Positions 37,682 through 47,013 of a DNA stretch of 64,000 nucleotides are shown in pieces. The position numbers were made by a program, and so were the translations under genes. The DNA comes from Bradyrhizobium arachidis (GTDB taxonomy: Bacteria > Pseudomonadota > Alphaproteobacteria > Rhizobiales > Xanthobacteraceae). How positions within the stretch are numbered: the first letter of the stretch is position 1; each line of letters starts with the position of its first letter. The DNA is taken from contig NZ_CP030050.1 of the NCBI RefSeq assembly GCF_015291705.1, positions 8,308,001 through 8,372,000 on the forward strand, read 5' to 3'. Below the pieces are notes generated by a model. That model saw only the letters and a program-made list of their open reading frames with translations. It was not told where the DNA came from and made no database searches.

Positions 37682-38553
37682 GCCTCACGCTCCTTTCGGC
37701 CCAACAGGCCCTGCGGACGCAGCAACACGACGGCGATCACGACCAGGAATTGAAGGATCTCGGACAATGAAGCACTGACGAAGGTGCCGGCGAAGCTCTC
37801 GATCAAGCCGATGAGCAATCCCCCCGCCACGGCGCCGGGAACGCTGCCGAGCCCGCCGATGACGACGATCACGAAGGCCTTCAGCGTCGGCGCCAGGCCG
37901 ATAAACGGCGAGACCGACAGCACCGGGGCCATCAGAACGCCGGCGAATCCCGCAAGGCTCACACCCAGCACGAACGCGACGGGAAAGATGACGTCGACGC
38001 GAATGCCCTGCACCTGCGCAATCTCGGCGTCCTGCGCCACGGCGCGCATGGCCCGGCCGATCCTTGTGTGGCCGATCAGGAGGTTGAGCGACACGACGGC
38101 CACGATCGCTCCGATGATGACCACCAGCCGCGACCAGGGGAATACGATGCCGCCGACCGATAGCACCCCCGATACGACCGGCGGCACGGTGCGTGCCGAG
38201 GATCCCCACATCAGAAGCGCACTGTTCTGGAGGATGAGAGCGACGCCGACGGATGCGATCATGCCGTTCAGCTCGTTGCCGCGAAACTTGCGGAAGACGA
38301 TCCGCTCCATCAGCAGTCCCAGCAAGGCCGTGGCGCCAATGGCCAGCAGGACGCTGATGGAGAACGGCAAGCCGTTGCTGCCGTAAAGGATCGCGAACAG
38401 GAACGCGCCGGCCATGTAGAACTCGCCATGCGCAAAATTCACGATGCGCATGATGCCGAACACCATGGTGAAGCCGATGGCCATCAGCACATAGATCATG
38501 CCGACCATGAGGCCGTTCACGACGGTCTGGACCAGAATGATATCCATGCTCAC
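37678..38553 (-). CDS. Branched-chain-type ABC transporter permease, LivH family
   Basis: 291 residues. MRIVNFAHGEFYMAGAFLFA is the LivH signature near residue 35-55; GSVPGAVAGGLLIGLIESFA is the conserved late helix. The start may be Met1 or Met3 (MSMDII). It lies 62 bases downstream of the binding-protein gene. Confidence 0.92.
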   Translation of the reverse strand: MSMDIILVQTVVNGLMVGMIYVLMAIGFTMVFGIMRIVNFAHGEFYMAGAFLFAILYGSNGLPFSISVLLAIGATALLGLLMERIVFRKFRGNELNGMIASVGVALILQNSALLMWGSSARTVPPVVSGVLSVGGIVFPWSRLVVIIGAIVAVVSLNLLIGHTRIGRAMRAVAQDAEIAQVQGIRVDVIFPVAFVLGVSLAGFAGVLMAPVLSVSPFIGLAPTLKAFVIVVIGGLGSVPGAVAGGLLIGLIESFAGTFVSASLSEILQFLVVIAVVLLRPQGLLGRKEREA

Positions 38554-38615
38554 GGGATGACGACTCCAATCGTATCAGTGAGGCGCAGGCGCGCCCCACC
38601 TGTTCCAGCGGTCGC

Positions 38616-39773
38616 TTATTTGCAGGCGTTGACGTCGCAGGTTGCCACCTTGGTCACGACGCCGTCTTTCATCTGCCCGACATAGAACGGAAGATCGATC
38701 TGGTGCTTGATCCCGTACTTTTGCTCGCCCGTCCAGCCCGCGTTGCCCATCGCGGTCGGAACGTCGGACAGTCCATCGAGCGTCGTCGCGATCTTGGTCG
38801 TATCGTCAACGGTCCCGGCCTTCTTCATCGCAGTAAACAGCATCTGCAGACCGGCATAAAAGAAGGGACTGAACCCGTTCATGTTCGGCCCATACTTGGC
38901 CTTGAAGCGGGCGACATAGGCTGCCGTATCCGGCAGGCCGGTATCGATGGGCAGGTGCACGTAGACGCCTTCAGCCGCGTCCTTGCCCGCCACCTTCAGC
39001 ATCTCGGCGGCAACATCGCCGCCCGTGACGAACACCGGACCGCGGTAGCCGAGTTCGCGGGCCTGCTTGAGAATGAGTCCCGCGGTGGTCGGAGAGTTGC
39101 CGCCAAGCTCGAGCCCGTCGGCCTTGGTCAGAAGGCGGGTCAGAATGGGCACGAAGTCGACGCGCTCGCGCTCGAAATACTCGACCTGCAGCTTCGCGCC
39201 GGCCTTGGCGTAGGAGTTGAAGTTCGCCACACCGATTTGCTGTCCGGTTTCGTCATTGGGCAACAGCGACACGACCTGCTTGGCCGACGTGTTCTTCATC
39301 AGCCAGGCCACCTGCGGATCGGAAAATTCGCCGGTGGTGATCACGGGCCGGTAAGCAAACGGCGCATCGGCCCCGAGCGCGCGGGGCGTGAAAGCCAGCG
39401 TCATGGTGATGACTTTTCCGGAGGTGGTCTGATCCTTGGTCGCCACGGCCGCCGCCGAGCCCATCGGACCGACCACGAAGCGGATTCCGTCCTGGATCAT
39501 CAGGCGATCCATCGCGGTGACCGCGTCGGCGGCGCGATAGCGGTCGTCATATTGCTTGATCAGGATCTTGTAGCGCTTGCCGCCAACTTCGAGCCCGCCG
39601 CCCTTGTTGACATCCTCGGCAGCAAAGTCGGTGGCGGCGAGCATGCCCTCCGCAAACGCGGCACCGGCACCGGAAAAACTGGCGTGCACGCCGATCGTGA
39701 CACTGTCTTCGGCCTGAGCCGCAGAACACATGACGGATGCGGCGAGTACGGCAACCAACTCAAGACGCTTCAT
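38616..39773 (-). CDS. ABC transporter substrate-binding protein, LivK/HAAT family
   Basis: 385 residues with a Sec signal (MKRLELVAVLAASVMCSAAQ, A). The mature start EDSVTIGVHASFSGAGAAFA and RYKILIKQYDDRYRAADAVT show the type I periplasmic-binding fold. Four cysteines, two near the C-terminus (VATCDVNACK), may form a disulfide. It heads the five-gene transporter module; ligand unknown, but the catabolic genes around suggest an organic acid. Confidence 0.91.
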   Translation of the reverse strand: MKRLELVAVLAASVMCSAAQAEDSVTIGVHASFSGAGAAFAEGMLAATDFAAEDVNKGGGLEVGGKRYKILIKQYDDRYRAADAVTAMDRLMIQDGIRFVVGPMGSAAAVATKDQTTSGKVITMTLAFTPRALGADAPFAYRPVITTGEFSDPQVAWLMKNTSAKQVVSLLPNDETGQQIGVANFNSYAKAGAKLQVEYFERERVDFVPILTRLLTKADGLELGGNSPTTAGLILKQARELGYRGPVFVTGGDVAAEMLKVAGKDAAEGVYVHLPIDTGLPDTAAYVARFKAKYGPNMNGFSPFFYAGLQMLFTAMKKAGTVDDTTKIATTLDGLSDVPTAMGNAGWTGEQKYGIKHQIDLPFYVGQMKDGVVTKVATCDVNACK

Positions 39774-39877
39774 TCCAATCTCTCCCCAGATGATATTTTT
39801 GTCGGCCTTGCTCTTGTTGTGTCAGGTAAGGCTTGTCGTTGCGACGCGGCTTGGCCGCCTCGCATTCATTTGCGGGT

Positions 39878-40873
39878 TCAGGGAACCCAAGTCGTCTCCT
39901 CCGGCTCGTGCGTTCCTCGCGCGGCAAAGACGACCTTCTTTGGCGCCTCCTCCTGCGCTCCGCGGCCTTGCAACAGACGCGACACCGTCGCGAGGTCGCT
40001 CACCTTGTCGATCGTCTCGAGCCGTTCGAATAGCGGAGCGATGTGATCGCGCGGCAGAACGGCGCCAGCCCACTGCTCGAACTGATCCCAGAGATCGGCT
40101 GCTGGCGGCGATTGAACTGCGAGAAGATCGAAAGCGGCCTTTCCCGGCGCTCCGCTGTCTGTGGCCAGACTCGGGATCGTGTTTGCTTCGCTCCCGATCA
40201 TCTCGGCGCAGGACACCTCGTCCAAGGCTTCGGCGAGCAGAGCGGCCAGCAATCCGCTGCGAAGGCTCAGACCAATCATAAGCGACCTCGCTCCGACCGG
40301 TCCGGCAGGAGAACTGTCGACGTTCGCCATCCCTGCCATGAGCAGCGCGGCTGCAATCTTCGGGCGGCTCAATTCGAGCACACGGGCGGCCGCCGCGACC
40401 TCACCGAACAAGGCATATCCGAGCTGGCCGCCCGCGGGCGACAGCATCGGCGCGAGAAGAGGAGAGATCTCAGCGGCCGACATCAACGCATCGAGGAAAT
40501 GCTGCCCCGTCTTTCCACGCTCCTCGCAGAGCCCGAACAGCGTCACGATACACGCCGCATTCGCTGCATCGCGTGAAGCTTCGGCTCCGGCGACTGCAGC
40601 TGTGGCGTTGATCAACGCGGCATCGACGGCGCTTGTGCGCCGCTCGGTCCCAAAGACAAGCGCCGGCCCGCTTGTCGCGACGCCGGAAGTACCCAGCAGC
40701 GCTTTCGTGATGGCGGCTGGCGCGCCGGACAGCGCCAGGCCGAACGCTGTGATGATCGCCGCCTTGGCCTTTGCTGCAGCTTTGGCATCTCGCCGCCGTG
40801 AATCGTAAGAGCCGATCCGCTCCGCCAGGCTTTCGGCCCATCCGCCTGGTCTTGCCATCGTGGCGCTGGTCAC
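39878..40873 (-). CDS. Divergent MmgE/PrpD family protein
   Basis: 331 residues. The N-terminal region (LAERIGSYDSRRRDAKAAAK, KAAIITAFGLALSGAPAAI, RTSAVDAALINATAAVAGAE) follows the alpha-helical MmgE/PrpD pattern. The family has about 450 residues, and this one is shorter, with the LDDT-type active-site segment replaced by GAEASRDAAN. It may be a non-catalytic or reshaped relative of 2-methylcitrate dehydratase. The stop overlaps the flavoprotein stop-start junction by 4 bases (40870-40873), so it is co-translated with it. Confidence 0.6.
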   Translation of the reverse strand: MTSATMARPGGWAESLAERIGSYDSRRRDAKAAAKAKAAIITAFGLALSGAPAAITKALLGTSGVATSGPALVFGTERRTSAVDAALINATAAVAGAEASRDAANAACIVTLFGLCEERGKTGQHFLDALMSAAEISPLLAPMLSPAGGQLGYALFGEVAAAARVLELSRPKIAAALLMAGMANVDSSPAGPVGARSLMIGLSLRSGLLAALLAEALDEVSCAEMIGSEANTIPSLATDSGAPGKAAFDLLAVQSPPAADLWDQFEQWAGAVLPRDHIAPLFERLETIDKVSDLATVSRLLQGRGAQEEAPKKVVFAARGTHEPEETTWVP

Positions 40874-42387
40874 GATGCCACCGCCTGGGCTCGCGCGACG
40901 CTCTGCTGGGCCGCAGCGTTTCGGCCCGCGATCCTGCCGAAGGTGGCACCCGAGACAAGGCCGGTGCCAGCCGGATAGTTGTCATAGAACAGACCGCCGA
41001 CGAGTTCGCCGCAGCAGTAGAGCCCCTTGATCGGGCGCCAGTCGGTGCCGATCACCTCGGCGTTCTCGTTGATCTTCAGGCCGCCGAACGTGAAGGTGAT
41101 TCCGCCCGTCGCGCTGTAGGCATAATAAGGCGGCTTGTCGAGCTTGAGTGCCCAATTGGTCTTTTCGAGATCGAGGCCCTTGGTCGAGAGGCCGTCCTTC
41201 TTCGTGGGATCGAAGCCCTCGTCCGGCGCGCGTGCATGATCGTTGAATTGCTGGACGGTCCTGAGTGCCTGCGCCTTGTCATCGATATCGAGTTGCTCAA
41301 TCAGATCTGCCAGCGAGTTCGCCTTGATCGGATCGCTGGTCGAATAGCGCGGCTCAAGCAGGTGGACCACCTTGCTGTCGAACAGCTGATATGCCTTGGC
41401 GCCCGGCTCGGCCAGGATGGCGCGGCCGAATTTGGCGTAGGTGAAGAGCGCGCCGTCTTCGCCTTCATCGACGAAGCGCTTGCCCTTGCGATTGATCATC
41501 ACCGAATAGACGTAGGACAGACGATTGCTGCGATCGGTCATTTCGCGCGGCGCGAAGTCGCCCCAATCCGCGCTGATCGGCGTTGCATGGCAGCCGCTCC
41601 ACTGCCCCCACGGCATGGCGCCGATGGCGAGCGCCATCCGCAGGCCGTCGCCCTGGTTGTGCGGCGTGCCGCGAACCTTTGCGGCGCCGACCAAGGGACC
41701 GATGTGCTGCGTGCGCATCTGAACGTTCGCCTCGAACCCACCGCAGCCGAGCACGACGGCTTTCGCGCCGAGCGAACGAACGCCTTCGTCGTCCTTGGTC
41801 TTGACACCGACGACGCAGCCGTTGCCATCGACGAGCAACTCCGAGACGGCGTTGCCGTACCGAACCTCGATCCCCATGCGTTCGCAGGTCGCGAACCAGC
41901 TGCGCGAAAGGCCGACGCCCTCATGCGCCGCGCGCACGACGAGGCCGCGCGCCCAGACCATGACGTTGTCTTTCTTGACGGCGGACAGGCTGATCGCCGG
42001 CTCCATCTTGATGCCGCCGGTGTCCTTCATCCAGCGAACGGTCGCCTGCGAATTCGACACGAGCAGACGCGACAAGGCCGGATCGGTGCGTCCGTTGGTG
42101 ACGCGCACGAGATCGCCGTGAAAATCTTCCTGCGTGTAAGGAGAAATGCCGTCGTAGAAATTCTCGAACTCGTCTTCGATGCCCGGCAGCAGGGCGCCGA
42201 TCTCGCGCGGCTCGTCATAGGCGAAGCGCAGAACACCGCCGCTCCAGTGCGTGTTTCCGCCTCGCATTTCGCGGGGGGCTTTCTCGAGAACGACGACACG
42301 ATCGGCGCCGTTTTCTTTCGCTGAGACTGCCGCAGCCAGAGCGGCATTTCCCGCGCCAACGACGATCACATCGAACTCTTCGTGCAT
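40870..42387 (-). CDS. FAD-dependent dehydrogenase, tricarballylate dehydrogenase (TcuA)-like
   Basis: 505 residues from the ATG at 42387, preceded by GGAAGG; the frame opens to 42480 but without a ribosome site. FDVIVVGAGNAALAAAVSAK is the FAD Rossmann motif, EMRGGNTHWSGGVLRFAYDE the fumarate-reductase-like FAD loop, and CGELVGGLFYDNYPAGTGLV the C-terminal FAD segment. The fit is best to TcuA, which oxidises tricarballylate to cis-aconitate. No tcuB partner (iron-sulfur membrane protein) is nearby, so the electron acceptor is unknown. It starts the minus-strand cluster, with ATGTATACAT 54 bases upstream. Confidence 0.8.
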   Translation of the reverse strand: MHEEFDVIVVGAGNAALAAAVSAKENGADRVVVLEKAPREMRGGNTHWSGGVLRFAYDEPREIGALLPGIEDEFENFYDGISPYTQEDFHGDLVRVTNGRTDPALSRLLVSNSQATVRWMKDTGGIKMEPAISLSAVKKDNVMVWARGLVVRAAHEGVGLSRSWFATCERMGIEVRYGNAVSELLVDGNGCVVGVKTKDDEGVRSLGAKAVVLGCGGFEANVQMRTQHIGPLVGAAKVRGTPHNQGDGLRMALAIGAMPWGQWSGCHATPISADWGDFAPREMTDRSNRLSYVYSVMINRKGKRFVDEGEDGALFTYAKFGRAILAEPGAKAYQLFDSKVVHLLEPRYSTSDPIKANSLADLIEQLDIDDKAQALRTVQQFNDHARAPDEGFDPTKKDGLSTKGLDLEKTNWALKLDKPPYYAYSATGGITFTFGGLKINENAEVIGTDWRPIKGLYCCGELVGGLFYDNYPAGTGLVSGATFGRIAGRNAAAQQSVARAQAVAS

Positions 42388-42440
42388 TTCCGTTCCTTCC
42401 CGCCTGCGCCTTCTGGGCTTATGTATGCTCGTGAATACCA

Positions 42441-42450
42441 ATGTATACAT
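42441..42450. promoter_or_regulatory. Operator-like palindrome ATGTATACAT
   Basis: A perfect 10-bp palindrome between the GntR gene and the TcuA-like gene. An ATGTATGC half-site precedes it by 20 bases (42421). The same core occurs twice before the PrpF-like gene (43493 and 43514), so a common regulator is likely. Confidence 0.55.
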
Positions 42451-42589
42451 TCGAATGCAAGATAATTCAGACGGCACCATTTCCGAGGAAAAACCCCATG
42501 AAAACAGTCTGATACGGAAAGTGATAAGGTCAGGAGGCTAAACGAAGCGCCGTTGGAAGCAAAAAGATCAGCAGCGCTCGCGGATCAGT

Positions 42590-43294
42590 TCAGACACCGT
42601 CCTGCTCGCGGCGCGCTTCCAGCTCACGCTCTTTCGCCAGGATCGCTCGACGGGTCTCGAGCGCATTCAGAACGTGGGTGCGCGCCAGGCGGTCAGCCTT
42701 CTCGCCGTCTCTCTGCGAAATCGCCTGCACGATGGCTGCATGCTCGGCCTGAGCGACCGCAAAGCGGCCCTTGTCGGCCAACGTCGTCGGCCCCAGAAGC
42801 GCGATCGCATCCTGCAGAGCCGACAAGCTCTTTTCAAGATAGCGATTGTGAGCAGCGACCTGAATGGCGTCGTGCAATTCCCTGTTGTGCCGATAGAGCT
42901 TGAGCGGATCGCGATCGAGCTTTTCACCTTCGGCGACAAGTCTGGCCAGCGCGGCAAAATCTTTCGGACTCGCGTGCTTTGCGGCCATCGCGGCCGCGGT
43001 GCCTTCGAGTGCCGCGCGCATCTCGTAGAGCTCTTCGACCGCATCCATGTCGAGAACGGACACGACAAGCCCGGTTCGCGGGCGAAGATCGAGCAGGCCC
43101 TCGAGTTCGAGCCGCGTCAGCGCCTGGCGGGTTGGCGTTCGGCTGATGCCGAGATGTTCCGCCAATTCAACTTCGCGCATGCGCCGCCCCGGAGCAAAGC
43201 GCCCTTCGACGATCTCACGCCGTAGCGCCGCGTAAGCATAGTCGGCAGCAGATGCGAACTTCGTGCGGTCCGGCAACACCATGTCGTCGTTCAT
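42590..43294 (-). CDS. GntR family transcriptional regulator (FCD type)
   Basis: 234 residues. The wHTH spans about residues 10-75 (SAADYAYAALRREIVEGRFA, EHLGISRTPTRQALTRLELE) and the rest is an FCD domain (VEELYEMRAALEGTAAAMAA). It lies between the minus-strand TcuA cluster and the divergent PrpF/PrpB genes, with palindromes TGTATAC before each, so it is the likely regulator of both arms. Confidence 0.9.
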   Translation of the reverse strand: MNDDMVLPDRTKFASAADYAYAALRREIVEGRFAPGRRMREVELAEHLGISRTPTRQALTRLELEGLLDLRPRTGLVVSVLDMDAVEELYEMRAALEGTAAAMAAKHASPKDFAALARLVAEGEKLDRDPLKLYRHNRELHDAIQVAAHNRYLEKSLSALQDAIALLGPTTLADKGRFAVAQAEHAAIVQAISQRDGEKADRLARTHVLNALETRRAILAKERELEARREQDGV

Positions 43295-43492
43295 GAGGTC
43301 TTCCTGATCTCATTCGGCGTGAGCTGCTCATGCGAGCGAGACGCGCCAAACCGTCCATCAATGATCTGCGTCCGATTCATCCGACCGTACACGGCACGTG
43401 AACGGCGCAAGATATTCGGCGTAGCGCCGCCTGTCTGGAACGAGGCCCTCAGCGTCCACCGAATAGAATAAGGGTAGCAGTCCGCTCCACGA

Positions 43493-43528
43493 ATGTATAC
43501 AGTGGTATCCAAAGTATACATACGTATG
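43493..43528. promoter_or_regulatory. Cluster of operator-like palindromes before the PrpF-like gene
   Basis: ATGTATACA at 43493, GTATACAT at 43514 and CATACGTATG at 43519, all palindromic or half-palindromic, spaced 19-25 bases. They lie in the intergenic region between the divergent GntR gene (start 43294) and the PrpF-like gene (start 43544). The core matches ATGTATACAT at 42441. Confidence 0.55.
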
Positions 43529-43543
43529 CAGAGGGTAGGTTTA

Positions 43544-44722
43544 ATGCCGCAGAACAAGCTTAAGGCCGCTTTCATGCGCGGGGGCACGTCGAAAGCCGTC
43601 GTGTTCAACAGACAGGATCTGCCGGCGGATCCCGCACAATGGGATCCGATCTTCCTGGCGATCATGGGATCGCCCGATCCCAACGGCCGCCAACTCGACG
43701 GGATGGGCGGCGGGCTGTCGTCTCTTTCGAAGGTTTGCGTCGTCGGCTCGCCGACGCGGCCGGATGCCGACATCGACTATACGTTCGCGCAGATTTCCGT
43801 GAAGAGCGCCGACGTCGACTACAGCGCAAATTGCGGCAACATGTCTTCGGCGATGGGCCCGTTCGCCGTCAGCGAAGGCCTGGTGAAGGCGCCAGCGAAC
43901 GGCGAGGCCCTGGTGCGCATTCACAACACCAACACCGGCAAGATCATCGTTGCACGTTTCCCAATGGCGGACGGGGATGTCGAGACCGACGGCGAGATGA
44001 CGATCGATGGCGTCGGCGGACAGGGAGCACCGGTCCGGCTCGAATTCGTTGATCCGGGCGGCACCCGAACCGGGCGCCTGCTGCCGACCGGTCGCGCCTG
44101 CGATCATTTCGATATCCCCGGTCTCGGTTCGATCGAGGCGTCACTCGTCGATGCCGCCAATCCTTGCGTCTTCGTCGCCGCGAGTTCGGTCGGCAAGGAC
44201 GGCAGCGAGATGCCCGAGGCTCTCGAAAGCGATCCGGTGTTTCTCGAACGGATGGAGGCGATTCGCTGCGCGGCGTCCGTGGCGATGGGCCTTGCCCCTG
44301 ATGTCGCCGCAGCAGCCAAGATCCCAAGCGTGCCCAAGGTCGCGATGATCGTCGCGCCGCGCCAGATGACGACGTTGTCCGGTCGGCGGCTTGAGGCTTC
44401 CGACATGTCACTGGGCATCAGGATGATTTCGATCGGTCAGCCGCACCGCGCGGTCCCGATCACAGGCGCCACCTGCCTTGCCATTGCGGTGCGCATCGAA
44501 CGCACGCTTCCGAACCGGATGGCCCGTGCCGGCGACGGCCCGATCACCATCGCACATCCCTCCGGTACGACCGTGGTCGATGCAGCCGTGGAACATGCCG
44601 ATGATCCCGTAAAGGCGCGGGCCATTCATGGCGCGGTGTACCGCACCGCCAGACGGCTGTTCGAAGGAAGCGTGTTCTATCGAACAGCGAAATCTACCGC
44701 GCAGGCACGACGCAGCGCGTAA
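43544..44722 (+). CDS. PrpF-like 2-methylaconitate/oxalomesaconate isomerase family protein
   Basis: 392 residues from the ATG at 43544 (MPQNKLKAAFMRGGTSKAVV), with GAGGG upstream; an upstream frame to 43493 would run through the operators. The two-domain PrpF/diaminopimelate epimerase-like fold shows FMRGGTSKAVVF and YSANCGNMSSAMGPFAVSEG, the cysteine-containing CGN loop of proton-transfer isomerases. Known members isomerise trans-2-methylaconitate or 4-oxalomesaconate. The PrpB-like gene follows by 21 bases. Confidence 0.86.
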   Translation: MPQNKLKAAFMRGGTSKAVVFNRQDLPADPAQWDPIFLAIMGSPDPNGRQLDGMGGGLSSLSKVCVVGSPTRPDADIDYTFAQISVKSADVDYSANCGNMSSAMGPFAVSEGLVKAPANGEALVRIHNTNTGKIIVARFPMADGDVETDGEMTIDGVGGQGAPVRLEFVDPGGTRTGRLLPTGRACDHFDIPGLGSIEASLVDAANPCVFVAASSVGKDGSEMPEALESDPVFLERMEAIRCAASVAMGLAPDVAAAAKIPSVPKVAMIVAPRQMTTLSGRRLEASDMSLGIRMISIGQPHRAVPITGATCLAIAVRIERTLPNRMARAGDGPITIAHPSGTTVVDAAVEHADDPVKARAIHGAVYRTARRLFEGSVFYRTAKSTAQARRSA

Positions 44723-44743
44723 CGATCCCGGAGCTCTCTTAAG

Positions 44744-45664
44744 ATGACCTATCTCGTTGCCGCCGACCTTCCCCGCGAATCCGCCGGCCGCCGCTTCCGC
44801 GAGCTGTTGAAGCGGCCCGGCATCCTGCAGCTGCCGGGTGCTCACAACGGCATGGCGGCGCTGCAGGCCAAAGCAGCCGGCTTCGACGCGCTTTATCTTT
44901 CGGGCGCCGCGATGACGGCGTCGATGGGCCTGCCCGATCTCGGCATCATCACCGTGGATGAGGTCGCCTTCTTCGTCCGCCAGATCGTCCGCGCGGCGGG
45001 ATTGCCCCTCCTCGTCGACGCCGACACCGGCTATGGCGAGGCCTTGAACGTGATGCATGCAACCCGCGTCTTCGAGGACGCCGGCGCTGGCGCGCTTCAC
45101 CTTGAAGATCAGATACTGCCCAAGAAGTGCGGCCATCTCAATGACAAGAAGATCGCCGACGCGCACGACATGGCGGCCAAGGTTGCGGCTGCATCAAAAG
45201 CACGTCGCGATCTGGTGATCATTGCCAGGACCGACGCCGCCGCAAGCGAAGGCCTCGACGGGGCAGTCGCCCGCGCAAAGCTCTACGTGGAAGCGGGTGC
45301 CGATGCGATCTTTCCGGAAGCGCTCAACACCGCCGAGATGTTCCGCGCCTTTGCGGAGCGCATGCCCGGCGTCCCCCTGCTCGCGAACATGACGGAGTTT
45401 GGAAAGACGCCGTTCTTCACGGCCGCCGAGTTCGAGGCCATGGGCTACGCAATGGTGATCTGGCCGGTCTCTTCATTGCGCGTGGCGAACAAGGCGCAGG
45501 CCGAACTTTACGCGGCGATTGCGCGTGACGGCGGCACGCACAAGGTGGTCGAGCGGATGCAGACGCGCGCTGAGCTCTACGCGACAATCGCTCTGCACGA
45601 CTACGAAGCTCTCGATTCATCGATCGTTCAAACGATCGTTCCGGCCGGCATGCCTCAACGCTAG
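44744..45664 (+). CDS. Isocitrate lyase/PEP mutase family (PrpB-like methylisocitrate lyase)
   Basis: 306 residues. The KKCGH motif (LEDQILPKKCGHLNDKKI) holds the catalytic Cys, and PLLVDADTGYGEALNVMHAT the Mg2+-binding Asp. PrpB cleaves 2-methylisocitrate to pyruvate and succinate. The gene follows PrpF, but methylcitrate synthase and AcnD are absent, so a methylcitrate cycle is not complete here. A substrate analogue made by the neighbouring flavoprotein is likely. Confidence 0.87.
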   Translation: MTYLVAADLPRESAGRRFRELLKRPGILQLPGAHNGMAALQAKAAGFDALYLSGAAMTASMGLPDLGIITVDEVAFFVRQIVRAAGLPLLVDADTGYGEALNVMHATRVFEDAGAGALHLEDQILPKKCGHLNDKKIADAHDMAAKVAAASKARRDLVIIARTDAAASEGLDGAVARAKLYVEAGADAIFPEALNTAEMFRAFAERMPGVPLLANMTEFGKTPFFTAAEFEAMGYAMVIWPVSSLRVANKAQAELYAAIARDGGTHKVVERMQTRAELYATIALHDYEALDSSIVQTIVPAGMPQR

Positions 45665-46507
45665 CGGCGATGATCTGCGCCGAGCGCGTCCGCCTGGCCA
45701 TCGCAAAGTCCATGACGCTCGCCTTGATTCGAAGATCAACGCGCGTATGGGATCGCAGAAAATCGTAGGTTGGCGTGCAAAATCGTAGATTTGGTAGCGG
45801 GGGAGCGCTACCGCCTTTCCCCACACCAGCTGAACCTGCGATATCTTATCCAATCTTTGGCATGAGGCACTCTGTGAGGTGCAGCGCGCTAAGTTTTATA
45901 GCCTTGAAGACTACTTTGAAGCGCCACGAACCCCAGTATCCGACTAAAGCGGCTGAATTCGCCACAACTCGAACCGTGGCGCATGTTCGTCGCCACCCTC
46001 GTGCTGGTCTCGTACTGATGCTTCGGGCGCCGGTAACCAAAAAGGCCGCCGTGTCGCGACAACCATGCGGCAGGAAGAGATTTGCCGCCCCGCGGGCAGT
46101 CGACACTACGCGGTGTCATTCGGCCCTTTAATTGCGGTTTGTTGTCAAGCTTGCATTTCTGAACTCGCCCATGGCGCGGTGGTAGCGCCCGCGCCATCGG
46201 AGCTGGTCGGGGTTGCGGAGACGGCGCGGGCGCGGCTGATACATGCTCTGCTGGCCAGGCATGAATCGTACGGGCTGGTTGATGTCTTCGCTGGGGTCAT
46301 GGTCCTTTCCGAGGTCGCCCAGCGCCTCATGATGAGTCCGGGTCGGACGCCTCAACGTCTGCAGCGGAGTACAGTCAAGCCGCCACCAGCCGAATGAACG
46401 AGGTCGCCACAACACCGTCCCAGCGGGACATCGCCAGTCCGGCAGGCCGGACCAGGAACTTTACAAAATCGGATCAGGCTTCCTTCGCCTGGCCCCAGTC
46501 GAATCAC
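45665..46507. other. Gene-free mosaic with repeated elements
   Basis: About 840 bases with many short overlapping frames and no recognised protein. It contains two AATCGTAGRTT motifs (45761 and 45781), the hairpin GGTAGCG-GGGGAG-CGCTACC (45793-45812), and TATCTTATCCAATC, which resembles the reverse of sequence at 4553. The base from about 46130 is pseudogene-like debris leading into the MmsA fragment. Confidence 0.5.
45761..45812. repeat. Dispersed repeat (copy B) with hairpin
   Basis: AATCGTAGGTTGGCGTGCAA then AATCGTAGATTTGGTAGCGG. A near copy is at 53000-53037. Next comes a 7-bp stem (GGTAGCG/CGCTACC) with a 6-base loop. The region 45835-45872 resembles 4553-4590 (about 80 percent by eye). 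The element has no gene. Confidence 0.6.
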
Positions 46508-46984
46508 GGAGATCAGCCTGTCCGCAGTCTCCTCGCCGACGGGCACAGCAACCGAGATCGCCATGCAGCGTTCGCCGGCGGAGCCGTAGGCGGCCCCCAT
46601 CAGCGCATCCACCGCCTGATCCATGTCGGCATCGGGCATCACGATCATATGGTTCTTGGCGCCACCGAGCGCCTGGCAGCGCTTGCCGGTGTCCGCGGCC
46701 GTCGAATAGATGTACTGCGCGATCGGCGTGGAGCTCACGAAGCTGATCGCCGAAATATCCGGGTGATGCAGCAGCGCATCCACCGCTTCCTTGTCGCCTT
46801 GCACCACGTTGAACACGCCGTCCGGCAAACCTGCTTCCTTCAACCACTCCGCCATGATGAGCGACGCCGAAGGGTCGCGCTCAGAAGGCTTCAGAATGAA
46901 CGCATTTCCGCAGGCGAGAGCGACCGGAAACATCCACATCAGGACCATGACCGGGAAATTGAAGGGCGTGATACCGGCGAGCCA
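46508..46984 (-). pseudogene. MmsA-like aldehyde dehydrogenase fragment
   Basis: About 158 codons run from [20 protein letters not shown] through [18 protein letters not shown] to [20 protein letters not shown], the internal part of methylmalonate-semialdehyde dehydrogenase. The first 150 or so residues and the C-terminal third (with FGG motif) are missing; the catalytic Cys (GERCMAIS) survives. On the left it ends in unrelated sequence, on the right it abuts the truncated TRAP permease. A non-functional remnant, not in frame with anything. Confidence 0.8.
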
Positions 46985-47013
46985 CGCCGAGCGGCTGGCG
47001 CGCGGCCGTGTTG

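Noticed and set aside
36699..37688. Upstream extension of the LivG frame to 583 codons
   Set aside because: It overlaps the LivM gene fully; the ATG at 36698 is the standard start.
40771..42324. A 517-codon plus-strand frame
   Set aside because: Antisense to the flavoprotein gene, which has clear FAD motifs.
45793..45812. Hairpin taken as a possible tRNA arm or rho-independent terminator
   Set aside because: No T run and no other tRNA parts; kept only as part of the repeat.
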